Shown piece by piece: positions 17,565-25,538 of a stretch of DNA of 64,000 bases. Location: positions 62,001 to 126,000 of the forward strand of contig JBEIIG010000001.1 of NCBI GenBank assembly GCA_040380855.1. The letters run 5' to 3'. The stretch is from VFMC01 sp040380855. GTDB lineage: Bacteria > Actinomycetota > Acidimicrobiia > Acidimicrobiales > Ilumatobacteraceae. The translations under genes and the position numbers were made by a program. Within the stretch, counting starts at the first letter, position 1; each line of letters begins with the position of its first letter. A model generated the notes under the pieces. It ran no database searches, had not been told where the DNA came from, and was given only the letters and a program-made list of their open reading frames with translations.

Positions 17565-17568
17565 CTCC
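17543..17568 (-). repeat. Hexanucleotide repeat at a translation start
   Basis: Four tandem copies of ccatct on the plus strand, read as GGAGAT on the coding strand. Each copy contributes both an SD-like GGAG and an in-frame ATG to the start of the large glycosyltransferase gene. Changes in copy number keep the frame but change the number of possible starts. Confidence 0.85.
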
Positions 17569-17587
17569 GGTGCGGGTGCCCGTGCGC

Positions 17588-18316
17588 TCAGCAGGGGTCG
17601 ATCAGGTCGAGCGCAGCCGCGACGAGGCGGCCACGGCTCACGGTGGTGGCCATGGTCGACGCCACCTCGACCAGGTGATCGGGCATGAAGGCACGCACCG
17701 CACCCAGGACCGGGGCGATCATCTCGTCGTCGGTCGCGGCCGCAGCAGCGATGCGGCGCAACGGCAGCACGGGCACCACGTCGTCGAGCACGAGGGCCGC
17801 CAGCAACCGATCGGCCACATCGCCATGATCGCTCGCCAACAGGTACTCGAGCGGATCTCCACTGCCGAGTGCATCGGCCTCGAACAGGCGTCGCCAGGCA
17901 TCGATCGATGCCGGGAATCCGAAACGGGCGCTGCCGGCGGCCAGGAAGGCCACGAGTTCAGGCTGGGGCCCGAGGCGCTCCCACAAGACGACCCCCAACT
18001 CGTAGGTGCCATGAACCGGTCCGGCGGCCAGTGCCACCACGGCACGGACCAGATCGTGCTCACCGATGCGTTCGACGAGCAGATCGACTGCCCGGGTATC
18101 GCCCAGGTGCACACCGACCGCAGCCGTCCACCAACTACCCACCCAGAGGCAGGGCTCCGCCAATCCCTCGAGGATCCGGCAGGCATGGTCGAGCTGGCCG
18201 TCCTGGGCGAGCTCGAACGCGTACATGGCCCAGGCCTCATCAGCCGCACCCCCGCGTTCGGACGACACCTGCAGGTCGTGGCTCGGCGACGGAACGGGCG
18301 GACGTACGTCGGTCAT
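17588..18316 (-). CDS. Paralogue of the GT2 protein's helical module
   Basis: A 242-residue protein without a glycosyltransferase domain. It aligns by eye with residues about 510-690 of the downstream giant protein: WVGSWWTAAVGVHLGDTRA against CWWAACNLAAAGDTR, LGSGDPLEYLLASDHGDVAD against LHVGDPLEELLTAGYGDVAD, then an identical RLLAALVLD. All-helical, soluble, function unknown. ATG 18316 is chosen over an in-frame start at 18427 because AGGGAG stands five bases before it. It is the first gene of a two-gene operon with the glycosyltransferase (23-bp gap) and may form a complex with it. Confidence 0.78.
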   Translation of the reverse strand: MTDVRPPVPSPSHDLQVSSERGGAADEAWAMYAFELAQDGQLDHACRILEGLAEPCLWVGSWWTAAVGVHLGDTRAVDLLVERIGEHDLVRAVVALAAGPVHGTYELGVVLWERLGPQPELVAFLAAGSARFGFPASIDAWRRLFEADALGSGDPLEYLLASDHGDVADRLLAALVLDDVVPVLPLRRIAAAAATDDEMIAPVLGAVRAFMPDHLVEVASTMATTVSRGRLVAAALDLIDPC

Positions 18317-18417
18317 GGGAACTCCCTTCCCCTCTGACCGTGCCGGAACCGGTGGATTCGGCAAGCAGTGATTCGCGGCGCGCTTGTTCGCTCGTGCGCT
18401 GCAAGACTGGTCGACCC

Positions 18418-20154
18418 ATGGCGTCACCCACCCCGCTCCGCGCCACCCCGTCCGTGGGTCTGCACGAGCACCCCACGGTGCGGCTGCGGCAGTGGCAGCG
18501 GGCCGCGTTCGACCTGTTCAGCACCCATGAGCGACCCGATTTCCTGGCCGTCGCCACCCCGGGCGCCGGCAAGACCACCTTCGCCCTCACCTGTGCGCGC
18601 TGGAGCCTCGCCCAACAGCGCCGTCGCCTCATCGTGGTCGCCCCGACCAGCCATCTGAAGATGCAGTGGGCGCTCGCCGCCCATCGTCTCGGCCTCGAAC
18701 TCGACCCCGACTGGTCGCCGGCGGGCGGCCTCGCCCGCGACGTGCACGGCCTGGTCACCACCTATCAGCACATCGCCACCGCTGGCACCGCCAAGGCGCT
18801 GCGTGGTCTCGCTCACGACGCGTTCGTGATCCTCGACGAGATCCACCATGCAGGCGACGAGCGCGCCTGGGGCGACTCGGTGCGCCATGCCTTCGAGCCG
18901 GCGAACCGGCGGCTCAGCCTGTCGGGCACCCCGTTCCGCAGCGACACCGCCGCGATCCCCTTCGTCGAGTACCAGACCACCGCCGAGGGCGACGCCGCCT
19001 GCAGCCACTACACCTACGGCTATGCCGACGCGCTCCGCGACGGCGGGGTGGTGCGGCCCGTCTACTTCCCCCGCTTCGACGGCTTGATGGAGTGGAGCGC
19101 ACCCGACGGCAGCCTGGTGAGCGCCGACTTCCACGACGAACTCGCCCGCGACCAGATGTCGCAGCGGTTGCGGGCCGCGTTGAGCCTCGACGGCGACTGG
19201 TTGACGGTGGTGCTCCGCCAGGCCCACGACCGACTCGTCACCATCCGCACCATGCCGGACGGCCAGCCCGACGCCGGTGGCCTGGTGATCGCCATGGACC
19301 AGGCTCACGCCCACGGCATCGCCGGACTCATCCGCCGACAGTTCGGGGTGCCGGCCGAAGTGGTGGTGAGCGACGACCCCACGGCGTCCGACCGGATCGC
19401 TCGCTTCGCCACATCGGACGCACCGTGGATCGTCGCCGTGCGGATGGTGAGCGAAGGCGTCGACATCCCCCGCCTGCGGGTGGGGGTCTACGCCACCACC
19501 GTCACCACCGAACTGTTCTTCCGCCAGGCCGTCGGCCGGTTCGTGCGCTGGCAGGCCGACCGCGGCGGGCAGAAGGCCTACGTGTTCCTGCCCGACGACC
19601 CGAGGCTCCGGTCACACGCGTTCCAGATCGCCGAGGCACGGCGCCATGTACTGCGGCCGCCGGTGCCCCACGACGACGAGACCACGGGCCCCGACCGCGA
19701 CCAGGCCGCCGCACCCCTCGACACGTTCGAGCCCGAACAGCTCTCGCTGTTCTCGGTGCTCAGTGCCGTGGCGACGGGGATGCGCATCAGTGCCGTCACC
19801 CCCGACGGCATCACGTACGACGACGAACCCGACTCGATCGCCGCCTCGGTCGACGACGCCGAACTCGACGGCCTGCTCGACCTGTTGCTGCCCGAGGTGC
19901 CCACCGAGGCGGGCTACAGCCGCGACCTGGGGCGCAGCGTGGCCGAGGTGAAGGCCGACCTCCGTTCCGCCAACGCAGCCGTGGCCCAGCGGCTGGTCGA
20001 CCTCACCGGACTGTCGCACGGCAAGGTGAACGCCGAGATGAACCGGCTCGCCAACGTCACGTCAGTCGGTGCCGCCACCACCGATCAACTCGAACGCCGA
20101 TTGCGGCATTCAGAAGCCTGGCTCGCCAGGGTACGCGGCAACGGCCGACGGTAG
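18418..20154 (+). CDS. DEAD/DEAH-box SF2 helicase
   Basis: A 578-residue superfamily 2 helicase of the type III restriction/XPB-like class. Walker A is TPGAGKTT near residue 50, the Walker B box is DEIHH, motif III is SGTPFR, and the C-terminal motifs VRMVSEGVDIPRLRVGVY and FFRQAVGRFVRW (motif VI) are clear. The last 100 residues are helical with no known domain. In-frame sequence upstream of ATG 18418 is antisense to the neighbouring gene and was excluded. No restriction or methylase partner is present, so a housekeeping DNA-repair type role is more likely than restriction. Confidence 0.88.
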   Translation: MASPTPLRATPSVGLHEHPTVRLRQWQRAAFDLFSTHERPDFLAVATPGAGKTTFALTCARWSLAQQRRRLIVVAPTSHLKMQWALAAHRLGLELDPDWSPAGGLARDVHGLVTTYQHIATAGTAKALRGLAHDAFVILDEIHHAGDERAWGDSVRHAFEPANRRLSLSGTPFRSDTAAIPFVEYQTTAEGDAACSHYTYGYADALRDGGVVRPVYFPRFDGLMEWSAPDGSLVSADFHDELARDQMSQRLRAALSLDGDWLTVVLRQAHDRLVTIRTMPDGQPDAGGLVIAMDQAHAHGIAGLIRRQFGVPAEVVVSDDPTASDRIARFATSDAPWIVAVRMVSEGVDIPRLRVGVYATTVTTELFFRQAVGRFVRWQADRGGQKAYVFLPDDPRLRSHAFQIAEARRHVLRPPVPHDDETTGPDRDQAAAPLDTFEPEQLSLFSVLSAVATGMRISAVTPDGITYDDEPDSIAASVDDAELDGLLDLLLPEVPTEAGYSRDLGRSVAEVKADLRSANAAVAQRLVDLTGLSHGKVNAEMNRLANVTSVGAATTDQLERRLRHSEAWLARVRGNGRR

Positions 20155-20157
20155 CCT
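20152..20157 (+). promoter_or_regulatory. Candidate -10 of leaderless dtxR-family mRNA
   Basis: TAGCCT, six bases before the ATG at 20164. Its TAG is also the stop codon of the preceding helicase gene. Confidence 0.5.
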
Positions 20158-20163
20158 GGGCCC

Positions 20164-20826
20164 ATGCCGGCCTCGGGAGAGCACCATCCTGCGTTCGAGG
20201 AGTACTGCGAGTGCATCTTCGAACTGCATGAAGACGACGTCGACGTCATCAACGCTCGAATCGCCGAACGCCTCCAGGTGAGCCGTCAGGCGGTGGGCGA
20301 GATGATCAGGCGCCTCGAATCCGAGCAACTCGTCTCCACCTCGGCCGGCTCGATCGTGCTCACCGACCGGGGCCTGGTGCTGGCCCAGCGCGTCGTACGC
20401 CGCCACCGACTGGCCGAGCGCTTCCTCACCGACATGCTGGGGCTGTCGTGGGCCGAGGCCCACCACGAGGCGGGCAAGTGGGAACACATCATGAGCGACT
20501 CGGTCGAGCAGGCCATGGACCGGGTGCTCGGCAGTCCCACCACCTGCCCGCACGGCAACCCCATCCCGGGCTCCACCTACGACGCACCTGCCTCGCGTCC
20601 GCTCAGTTCGCTCGAGGTGGGGCAACGCTTCGTCGTCAACCGCATCCCCGAGGAACTCGAGTTCGCCCCCGGCCTGCTCGAGTTCCTCGAACGGTCGAGC
20701 ATCACCCCCGGCAACGACGGGGTGCTCACCGCGGCATCACCCGACGGCACGCTCACGGTCGACATGCACGGGACGGCGATCGGCCTCAGTGCGTTCGCCA
20801 GCACCCGCATCCTGGTGACCGCCTGA
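20164..20826 (+). CDS. DtxR/MntR family metal-dependent regulator
   Basis: A 220-residue repressor with an N-terminal winged helix (ARIAERLQVSRQAVGEMIRRLE), a dimerisation and metal-binding domain (LSWAEAHHEAGKWEHIMS, then TTCPHGNPIPG) and a C-terminal FeoA/SH3-like domain. Comparison with known members suggests an unusual metal site: where IdeR has Met10 this protein has Glu (AFEEYCECIFEL), and where IdeR has Cys102 (EACRWEH) it has Gly (EAGKWEH). A carboxylate at the first position recalls MntR, so Mn(II) rather than Fe(II) may be sensed. It is followed by a lipoprotein gene overlapping by one base (TGATG). Confidence 0.88.
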   Translation: MPASGEHHPAFEEYCECIFELHEDDVDVINARIAERLQVSRQAVGEMIRRLESEQLVSTSAGSIVLTDRGLVLAQRVVRRHRLAERFLTDMLGLSWAEAHHEAGKWEHIMSDSVEQAMDRVLGSPTTCPHGNPIPGSTYDAPASRPLSSLEVGQRFVVNRIPEELEFAPGLLEFLERSSITPGNDGVLTAASPDGTLTVDMHGTAIGLSAFASTRILVTA

Positions 20827-21221
20827 TGCGCCGGGCGCTCACGGTCGGCCTGGCCGCGCTGGCGCTGAGCGCCTGCGCGCCAACCACCTTCGACGACACG
20901 CTCACCAGCACCACGACGATCGCCGTCACCACCACCACCCCGGTGGGCTCGGCCACCGAACTGCTGCCCCGTCTCGTCACCGAGGCCCAGAGCGTGACGC
21001 AGTTGATGATCGACGGCGGCGACGCCCGCGCCGCCGTCGAGCGGCTCACTGCGCTGTGGAACGCAGTGCGACCCGAGGTGGCGGCCAGCCGCGCCGACCT
21101 GATCGACGGCTTCGACCAGCAGATCGACCGCTTCCAGCGGGCCATCCAGTACAAGCGCGCCGCCGACGCCGACAAGTCGGCCCGCAACCTCGTCGATCTC
21201 GTCGCCGCCTACCTCGGCTGA
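20826..21221 (+). CDS. Small lipoprotein, unknown
   Basis: A 131-residue exported protein. The signal peptide ends in a lipobox (LALSACAPT, Cys near residue 17), followed by a Thr-rich linker (TTTIAVTTTT) and a helical domain (LVTEAQSVTQLMIDG to the end). No family is recognised. It is translationally coupled to the metal regulator before it, which may mean a role in metal handling, but nothing in its sequence (no His/Cys/Asp cluster) shows that. Confidence 0.78.
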   Translation: MRRALTVGLAALALSACAPTTFDDTLTSTTTIAVTTTTPVGSATELLPRLVTEAQSVTQLMIDGGDARAAVERLTALWNAVRPEVAASRADLIDGFDQQIDRFQRAIQYKRAADADKSARNLVDLVAAYLG

Positions 21222-21242
21222 GGTGGCGGCAGTGGCCAGCCG

Positions 21243-23411
21243 CTAGCCGACCCGCGACACGGTGCCGAGCATCGCCGCTGGCAGCGGCTCGGCGTGCACC
21301 ACCGTGAGGCGCCGCGTGCTGCGGGTGAGCGCCACATAGAGCGCCCGCAATCCCTGCACCTCGCCCCGCACGATCGCAGCCGGTTCGACCACGACGACGC
21401 CGTCGAGTTCGAGACCCTTCACGACGCTGACCGGCACCACGGTGATACCGACGTTGAGACCGTGGCGTGTGGCGCGGCCGTGCTCGATCCCGGCTGTCTC
21501 GAGCGCCGCCGACACGTCGTCGACCAGTGCGTCGGGGACGACCACGGCGATGCTGCCACCGACGAGCGCCGTGTCGAGTTCGCGCGTCGCAGCGGCCACG
21601 GCACCGAACAGATCGGCCGGTCGGTCGACCGCCACGAACTCGGGCTGCTCGTCGCCGGCACGCACGCTGACCGGTGCACGCAGCGTGGGCGTGGCGGCCA
21701 TCATCACCCGGTTGGCGAGTTCCATGATCAGATCGGGGATGCGGTAGCCGACGCTCAGGCCGATCACCCGTGACGGGCGGTTGTCGGGCAGGTGCGCCAG
21801 CACATCGTCCCAACTGTCGGGGGCGAGTGCACCGGTGGCCTGAGCGATGTCGCCCACCACGGTCATGCTGCCGTTCAGCGAGCGGCGCGACGCCATGCGC
21901 AACTGCATCGGAGTGAGGTCTTGCACCTCGTCGATCACGATGTGGCCGTAGGTGCGGATCTCGTCGTTCTCGGCGCCCTCGGCTGCCACAACGCCGCGCC
22001 TCACCGGGCGCGGCCCGAGGTAGTGCCGGGCCTCGTCGAGCAGCGCGACATCGTGTTCGCTCCAGCGCACCTCGGCCACATCGGCCGACCGCGGACGGTA
22101 GAGGGCCAGGTACTCGGCCTCACCGAGCACCGAACCGGCCGCCAGTTTCAGCAGCGCCTTCGAGCCGACCAGGTCGTGCAACAACTGTGCCGGAGTGAGC
22201 ACCGGCCACATCCGCTCGAGGGCTTCGCGCACCTCGGGCAGCGACCGCACCGCATCTTTCACGTCGCTGGGGTCGACCGAGCCGTCGCGCCAGGTGGCGG
22301 CCATGGCCGACCACACCTCGCCCTCCACCCACTTGCGCGCCGCATTGTGCCGGCGGAAGCGGCGTTGCGCGGCGCGCACGATACGCGCGGTCTCGTCGGC
22401 GCGCAGGCGCACGTAGCCCGAGCGGAACGGCACCACCACATCGGCACGCAACGGCCTCTCGCGATCGGTGACTGCCTTGTCGATCACATCGGCCATGCGG
22501 ATATCGCCCTTCACCCGAGCGGTGAGCGGGGCCTCGGCCGGGTCGACACCGGGGCGCGCCCACTCGACATCGGGCACCAGGTCGGCGAGCACCACCTGCT
22601 CGACACCGGCCTCGCCGAGTGAGGGCAGCACCCGCTCGATGTAGCGCAGGAACACCCGGTTGGGGCCGATGACCAGCACGCCTTGGTCTTCCAGCGGGAA
22701 CCGGTAGGTGTACAGCAAGTAGGCGGCGCGGTGCAGTGCCACCACGGTCTTGCCCGTACCCGGGCCTCCCTGCACCACCAGCACCCCGGCCTGCGGGCTG
22801 CGGATGATCTCGTCCTGCTCGCCCTGAATGGTGGCCACGATGTCGCCGAGCTGACCCGTGCGACCCCGTTCGAGCGCGGCGAGCAGCGTGGAATAGCCGC
22901 GCAGCGCCGTCGGCGCCACCGGATCGGCCAGACCCTCGTCGCCCACCAGGCCGAGATGGCCCTCACCGAACAACTCGTCCTCGAGACCGAGCAAGCGATG
23001 ACCCTCGACGGCGAAATGACGACGACGCACGAGCCCCATCGGCTGGCGACCCGTTGCGCGGTAGAAAGGTTCTGCCACCGGTGCGCGCCAGTCGACCACC
23101 ACGGGCTCGCTGTCGGCGTCGGCCACTGCGAGGCGGCCGATGTGGAAGCTCTCGACCCCCTCGCCCGAGTCGGCCAACCGGTCGATGCGACCGAACACCA
23201 ACGCAGCATTCCCGAGGTCGAGTTTGGTGAGCCGGTTCAGCAACGCCTCGTCGAAGACATCGCGCTCGTAACGCGCCTGGAAGGTGCCGCCGAGGGTGGC
23301 TTCGCTCAGCTCTCGGAGCTTCCAAGCGTCGGAACGACTCTGTTCGAGGCACTGGTAGGCGTGATCGATGTACGCCTGCTCAGCCGCCAGATCGGGGTGC
23401 TGCTGCGTCAT
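21243..23411 (-). CDS. HelD/HelR-like UvrD-family helicase
   Basis: A 722-residue superfamily 1 ATPase. The N-terminal coiled coil (DLAAEQAYIDHAYQCLEQ) and the VVVDWRAPVAEPFYRA segment are characteristic of HelD, the factor that removes RNA polymerase from DNA. In some actinobacteria (HelR) this also protects from rifamycins. Walker A is GGPGTGKT, motif II is IDEVQDL and motif III VVGDIAQATG. The C-terminal UvrD-like part (VVPVSVVKGLELDGVVVVEP, ALYVALTRSTRRLTVVH) is complete. A TAGGAT hexamer lies ten bases before ATG 23411. It is convergent with the lipoprotein gene. Confidence 0.87.
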   Translation of the reverse strand: MTQQHPDLAAEQAYIDHAYQCLEQSRSDAWKLRELSEATLGGTFQARYERDVFDEALLNRLTKLDLGNAALVFGRIDRLADSGEGVESFHIGRLAVADADSEPVVVDWRAPVAEPFYRATGRQPMGLVRRRHFAVEGHRLLGLEDELFGEGHLGLVGDEGLADPVAPTALRGYSTLLAALERGRTGQLGDIVATIQGEQDEIIRSPQAGVLVVQGGPGTGKTVVALHRAAYLLYTYRFPLEDQGVLVIGPNRVFLRYIERVLPSLGEAGVEQVVLADLVPDVEWARPGVDPAEAPLTARVKGDIRMADVIDKAVTDRERPLRADVVVPFRSGYVRLRADETARIVRAAQRRFRRHNAARKWVEGEVWSAMAATWRDGSVDPSDVKDAVRSLPEVREALERMWPVLTPAQLLHDLVGSKALLKLAAGSVLGEAEYLALYRPRSADVAEVRWSEHDVALLDEARHYLGPRPVRRGVVAAEGAENDEIRTYGHIVIDEVQDLTPMQLRMASRRSLNGSMTVVGDIAQATGALAPDSWDDVLAHLPDNRPSRVIGLSVGYRIPDLIMELANRVMMAATPTLRAPVSVRAGDEQPEFVAVDRPADLFGAVAAATRELDTALVGGSIAVVVPDALVDDVSAALETAGIEHGRATRHGLNVGITVVPVSVVKGLELDGVVVVEPAAIVRGEVQGLRALYVALTRSTRRLTVVHAEPLPAAMLGTVSRVG

Positions 23412-23464
23412 GGGTCTGGCAATCCTACCGGCCCGCGTCCACAGGCGGACGGCCCAGCGGGCGC

Positions 23465-23470
23465 TAGCGT
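23465..23470 (+). promoter_or_regulatory. Candidate -10 of the hem operon
   Basis: TAGCGT, nine bases before the hemE ATG at 23480, with no SD between. Confidence 0.4.
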
Positions 23471-23479
23471 GGCCCCGTC

Positions 23480-24571
23480 ATGACGAGCACCGATCCGTCC
23501 GCATCGCTTCGTGCGCCGCTGCTGGAGGCTGCACACGGTCGCCCCTCGACGCACACCCCCGTGTGGTTCATGCGCCAGGCCGGTCGCAGCCTTCCCGAGT
23601 ACCGGGCCATCCGCGGCGACGGCAGCATCCTCGACGCCATCAAACAGCCCGATCTCGCCACCGAGATCACCCTGCAACCGGTGCGCCGATACGGGGTCGA
23701 CGCCGCCGTGTTGTTCAGCGACATCGTGGTGCCCGCCCATGCCGTCGGGTTCGGCATCGATGTCGCCCCCGGTACGGGCCCGGTCGCCGAGCAGCCGTTC
23801 CGCACCGAACACGACCTCGGACGGCTGCGCCCACTCGAACTCTTCGACGTCACCTATGTGCGCGAAACCGTCGCCCAACTCGAACGCGAGTTGCCACCCA
23901 GCGTGCCGCTCATCGCGTTCGCCGGTGCTCCGTTCACCGTCGCCAGTTATCTCATCGAGGGGCGCCCGTCGCGCACCTACCGCTACACCAAGCAACTCAT
24001 GCGCGCCGATCCGCAGTTGTGGCACATGCTGATGGAGCGCCTGGTGCAGCACGCCACCACGTTCATCGGCGTCCAGCTGAGCGCAGGGGCCCGGGCGTTC
24101 CAGCTGTTCGATTCGTGGGCCGGTGCCCTCAGCCGCGACGACTACGACGCCTTCGTGGCGCCCTACAGCCGCGAGGTGTTCGCACTGCTCGGCGCGGCCC
24201 ACCCCGGTGTGCCCGGCATCCACTTCGGTATCGGCTGCGACCACCTGCTCGAGTCGATGCATGCAGCAGCGTCGGCGCGCAGCGTCGGCACGCCGGTGAT
24301 CGGCCTCGACTGGCGCACCTCCATCACCGACGCCCGCCGCCGGATGGGCAGCGACCTGGTCGTGCAGGGCAACCTCGACCCGGCGCTGGTGCTCGCCGGT
24401 GCCGACATCGCACTGGCAGGCGCCGACCACGTGCTCGCCGACAACCGCACCCTCGACCTCCGCCAGCACCCGGGGCACATCTTCAACCTCGGCCACGGCG
24501 TGCAGCCCGACACCGACCCAGGTGTGCTTGCTGCCGTCGTCGAGCACGTGCACGAGCGCACCCGACGATGA
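23480..24571 (+). CDS. hemE: Uroporphyrinogen decarboxylase HemE
   Basis: A 363-residue cytoplasmic enzyme converting uroporphyrinogen III to coproporphyrinogen III. Signature segments are PVWFMRQAGRSLPEYR near the N-terminus, the FSDIVVPAHAVGFG region with the catalytic Asp, and FAGAPFTVASYLIEG. Length is normal. It heads the hemE-hemH-hemY cluster, overlapping hemH by four bases (ATGA). Confidence 0.96.
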   Translation: MTSTDPSASLRAPLLEAAHGRPSTHTPVWFMRQAGRSLPEYRAIRGDGSILDAIKQPDLATEITLQPVRRYGVDAAVLFSDIVVPAHAVGFGIDVAPGTGPVAEQPFRTEHDLGRLRPLELFDVTYVRETVAQLERELPPSVPLIAFAGAPFTVASYLIEGRPSRTYRYTKQLMRADPQLWHMLMERLVQHATTFIGVQLSAGARAFQLFDSWAGALSRDDYDAFVAPYSREVFALLGAAHPGVPGIHFGIGCDHLLESMHAAASARSVGTPVIGLDWRTSITDARRRMGSDLVVQGNLDPALVLAGADIALAGADHVLADNRTLDLRQHPGHIFNLGHGVQPDTDPGVLAAVVEHVHERTRR

Positions 24572-25527
24572 GCACCCACCCCCACACCCCCGAACACGAC
24601 CGCATCGGCGTCGTGCTGATGGCCTACGGCACGCCGCGCACCCGCGACGAGATCCTGCCCTACTACACCGACATCCGCCGTGGCCGGGCCCCGTCGCCCG
24701 AGCAGCTCGCCGATCTGGTGGCCCGCTACGAGGCGATCGCTCCTCCGGGCAGCGACATCCTGTCGCCGCTGGCAGCGCGCACCGAGGCCCAGCGCGACGC
24801 GTTGCAGGCTGCGCTCGACGCCGCGGCACCCGGCCGCTACCAGGTCGAGCTCGGCCTGAAGCATGCGGCCCCGATGATCGAGGCCACGGTGCAACAGTTC
24901 GCCGAGCAGGGCTTCCGTCGCCTCGTCGGCATCGTCCTCGCACCCCACTACTCCAGCTACTCGATCGGTCAGTACATCGGCCGGGTGCGGGCAGCGGCCG
25001 AACCCCACGGGATCGACGTGGCGGGGGTCGACAGTTGGGCCACCGAGCCCGCGTACATCGACTTCCTCGCCAACGACCTCCGGGCCCGACTGACGGCCAT
25101 GCCTGCCGACACCAAGGTGCTCTTCACCGCGCACTCGCTGCCTCAGCGCATCATCGACGCCGGCGACCCCTACCCCGACGAGTTGCGGGCCACCGCAGAG
25201 GCCGTGGCGGCCGAGGTGGGCCTGGCCGAGTGGAGCCAGTGGGCCATCGCCTGGCAGTCGGCCGGTCGTACACCCGAGCCGTGGCTCGGACCCGACATCT
25301 TGCAGGTCATCGACGATCTCGCCGCCAGCGAGTCCGAGTCGACCGAGCGCGGTGTCGTGGTGAGCGCCTGCGGGTTCGTCGCCGATCACCTCGAGGTGCT
25401 CTACGACCTCGACATCGAGGCCGCCCACCGAGCCGCTCAGCACGGTCTGGCCTTCGACCGCACCGCCTGCGTGAACGACGACCCGACCGTGATGGCCGCG
25501 CTCGCCCGCCGGGTGATCGCCGCCTGA
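24568..25527 (+). CDS. hemH: Ferrochelatase (coproporphyrin type likely)
   Basis: A 319-residue enzyme inserting iron into a porphyrin. Family motifs are VLMAYGTPRTRDEILPYYTDI, the product-binding LGLKHAAPMIEATV region with His, FTAHSLPQRII and WAIAWQSAGRTPEPWLGPDI. In Actinobacteria this enzyme usually acts on coproporphyrin III (CpfC) in the coproporphyrin-dependent pathway. HemQ, which would prove it, is not in the window. Four-base overlap with hemE; an 11-base gap to the oxidase gene. Confidence 0.93.
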   Translation: MSTHPHTPEHDRIGVVLMAYGTPRTRDEILPYYTDIRRGRAPSPEQLADLVARYEAIAPPGSDILSPLAARTEAQRDALQAALDAAAPGRYQVELGLKHAAPMIEATVQQFAEQGFRRLVGIVLAPHYSSYSIGQYIGRVRAAAEPHGIDVAGVDSWATEPAYIDFLANDLRARLTAMPADTKVLFTAHSLPQRIIDAGDPYPDELRATAEAVAAEVGLAEWSQWAIAWQSAGRTPEPWLGPDILQVIDDLAASESESTERGVVVSACGFVADHLEVLYDLDIEAAHRAAQHGLAFDRTACVNDDPTVMAALARRVIAA

Positions 25528-25538
25528 GGGCGGCAGCG

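Noticed and set aside
17480..17570. Possible CRISPR-like or satellite array
   Set aside because: The caccag and ccatct repeats are short simple repeats inside a coding frame, with no spacers.
18418..20154. Restriction or defence system around the SF2 helicase
   Set aside because: No methylase, nuclease or other defence gene is adjacent, and no nuclease motif was found in the protein.
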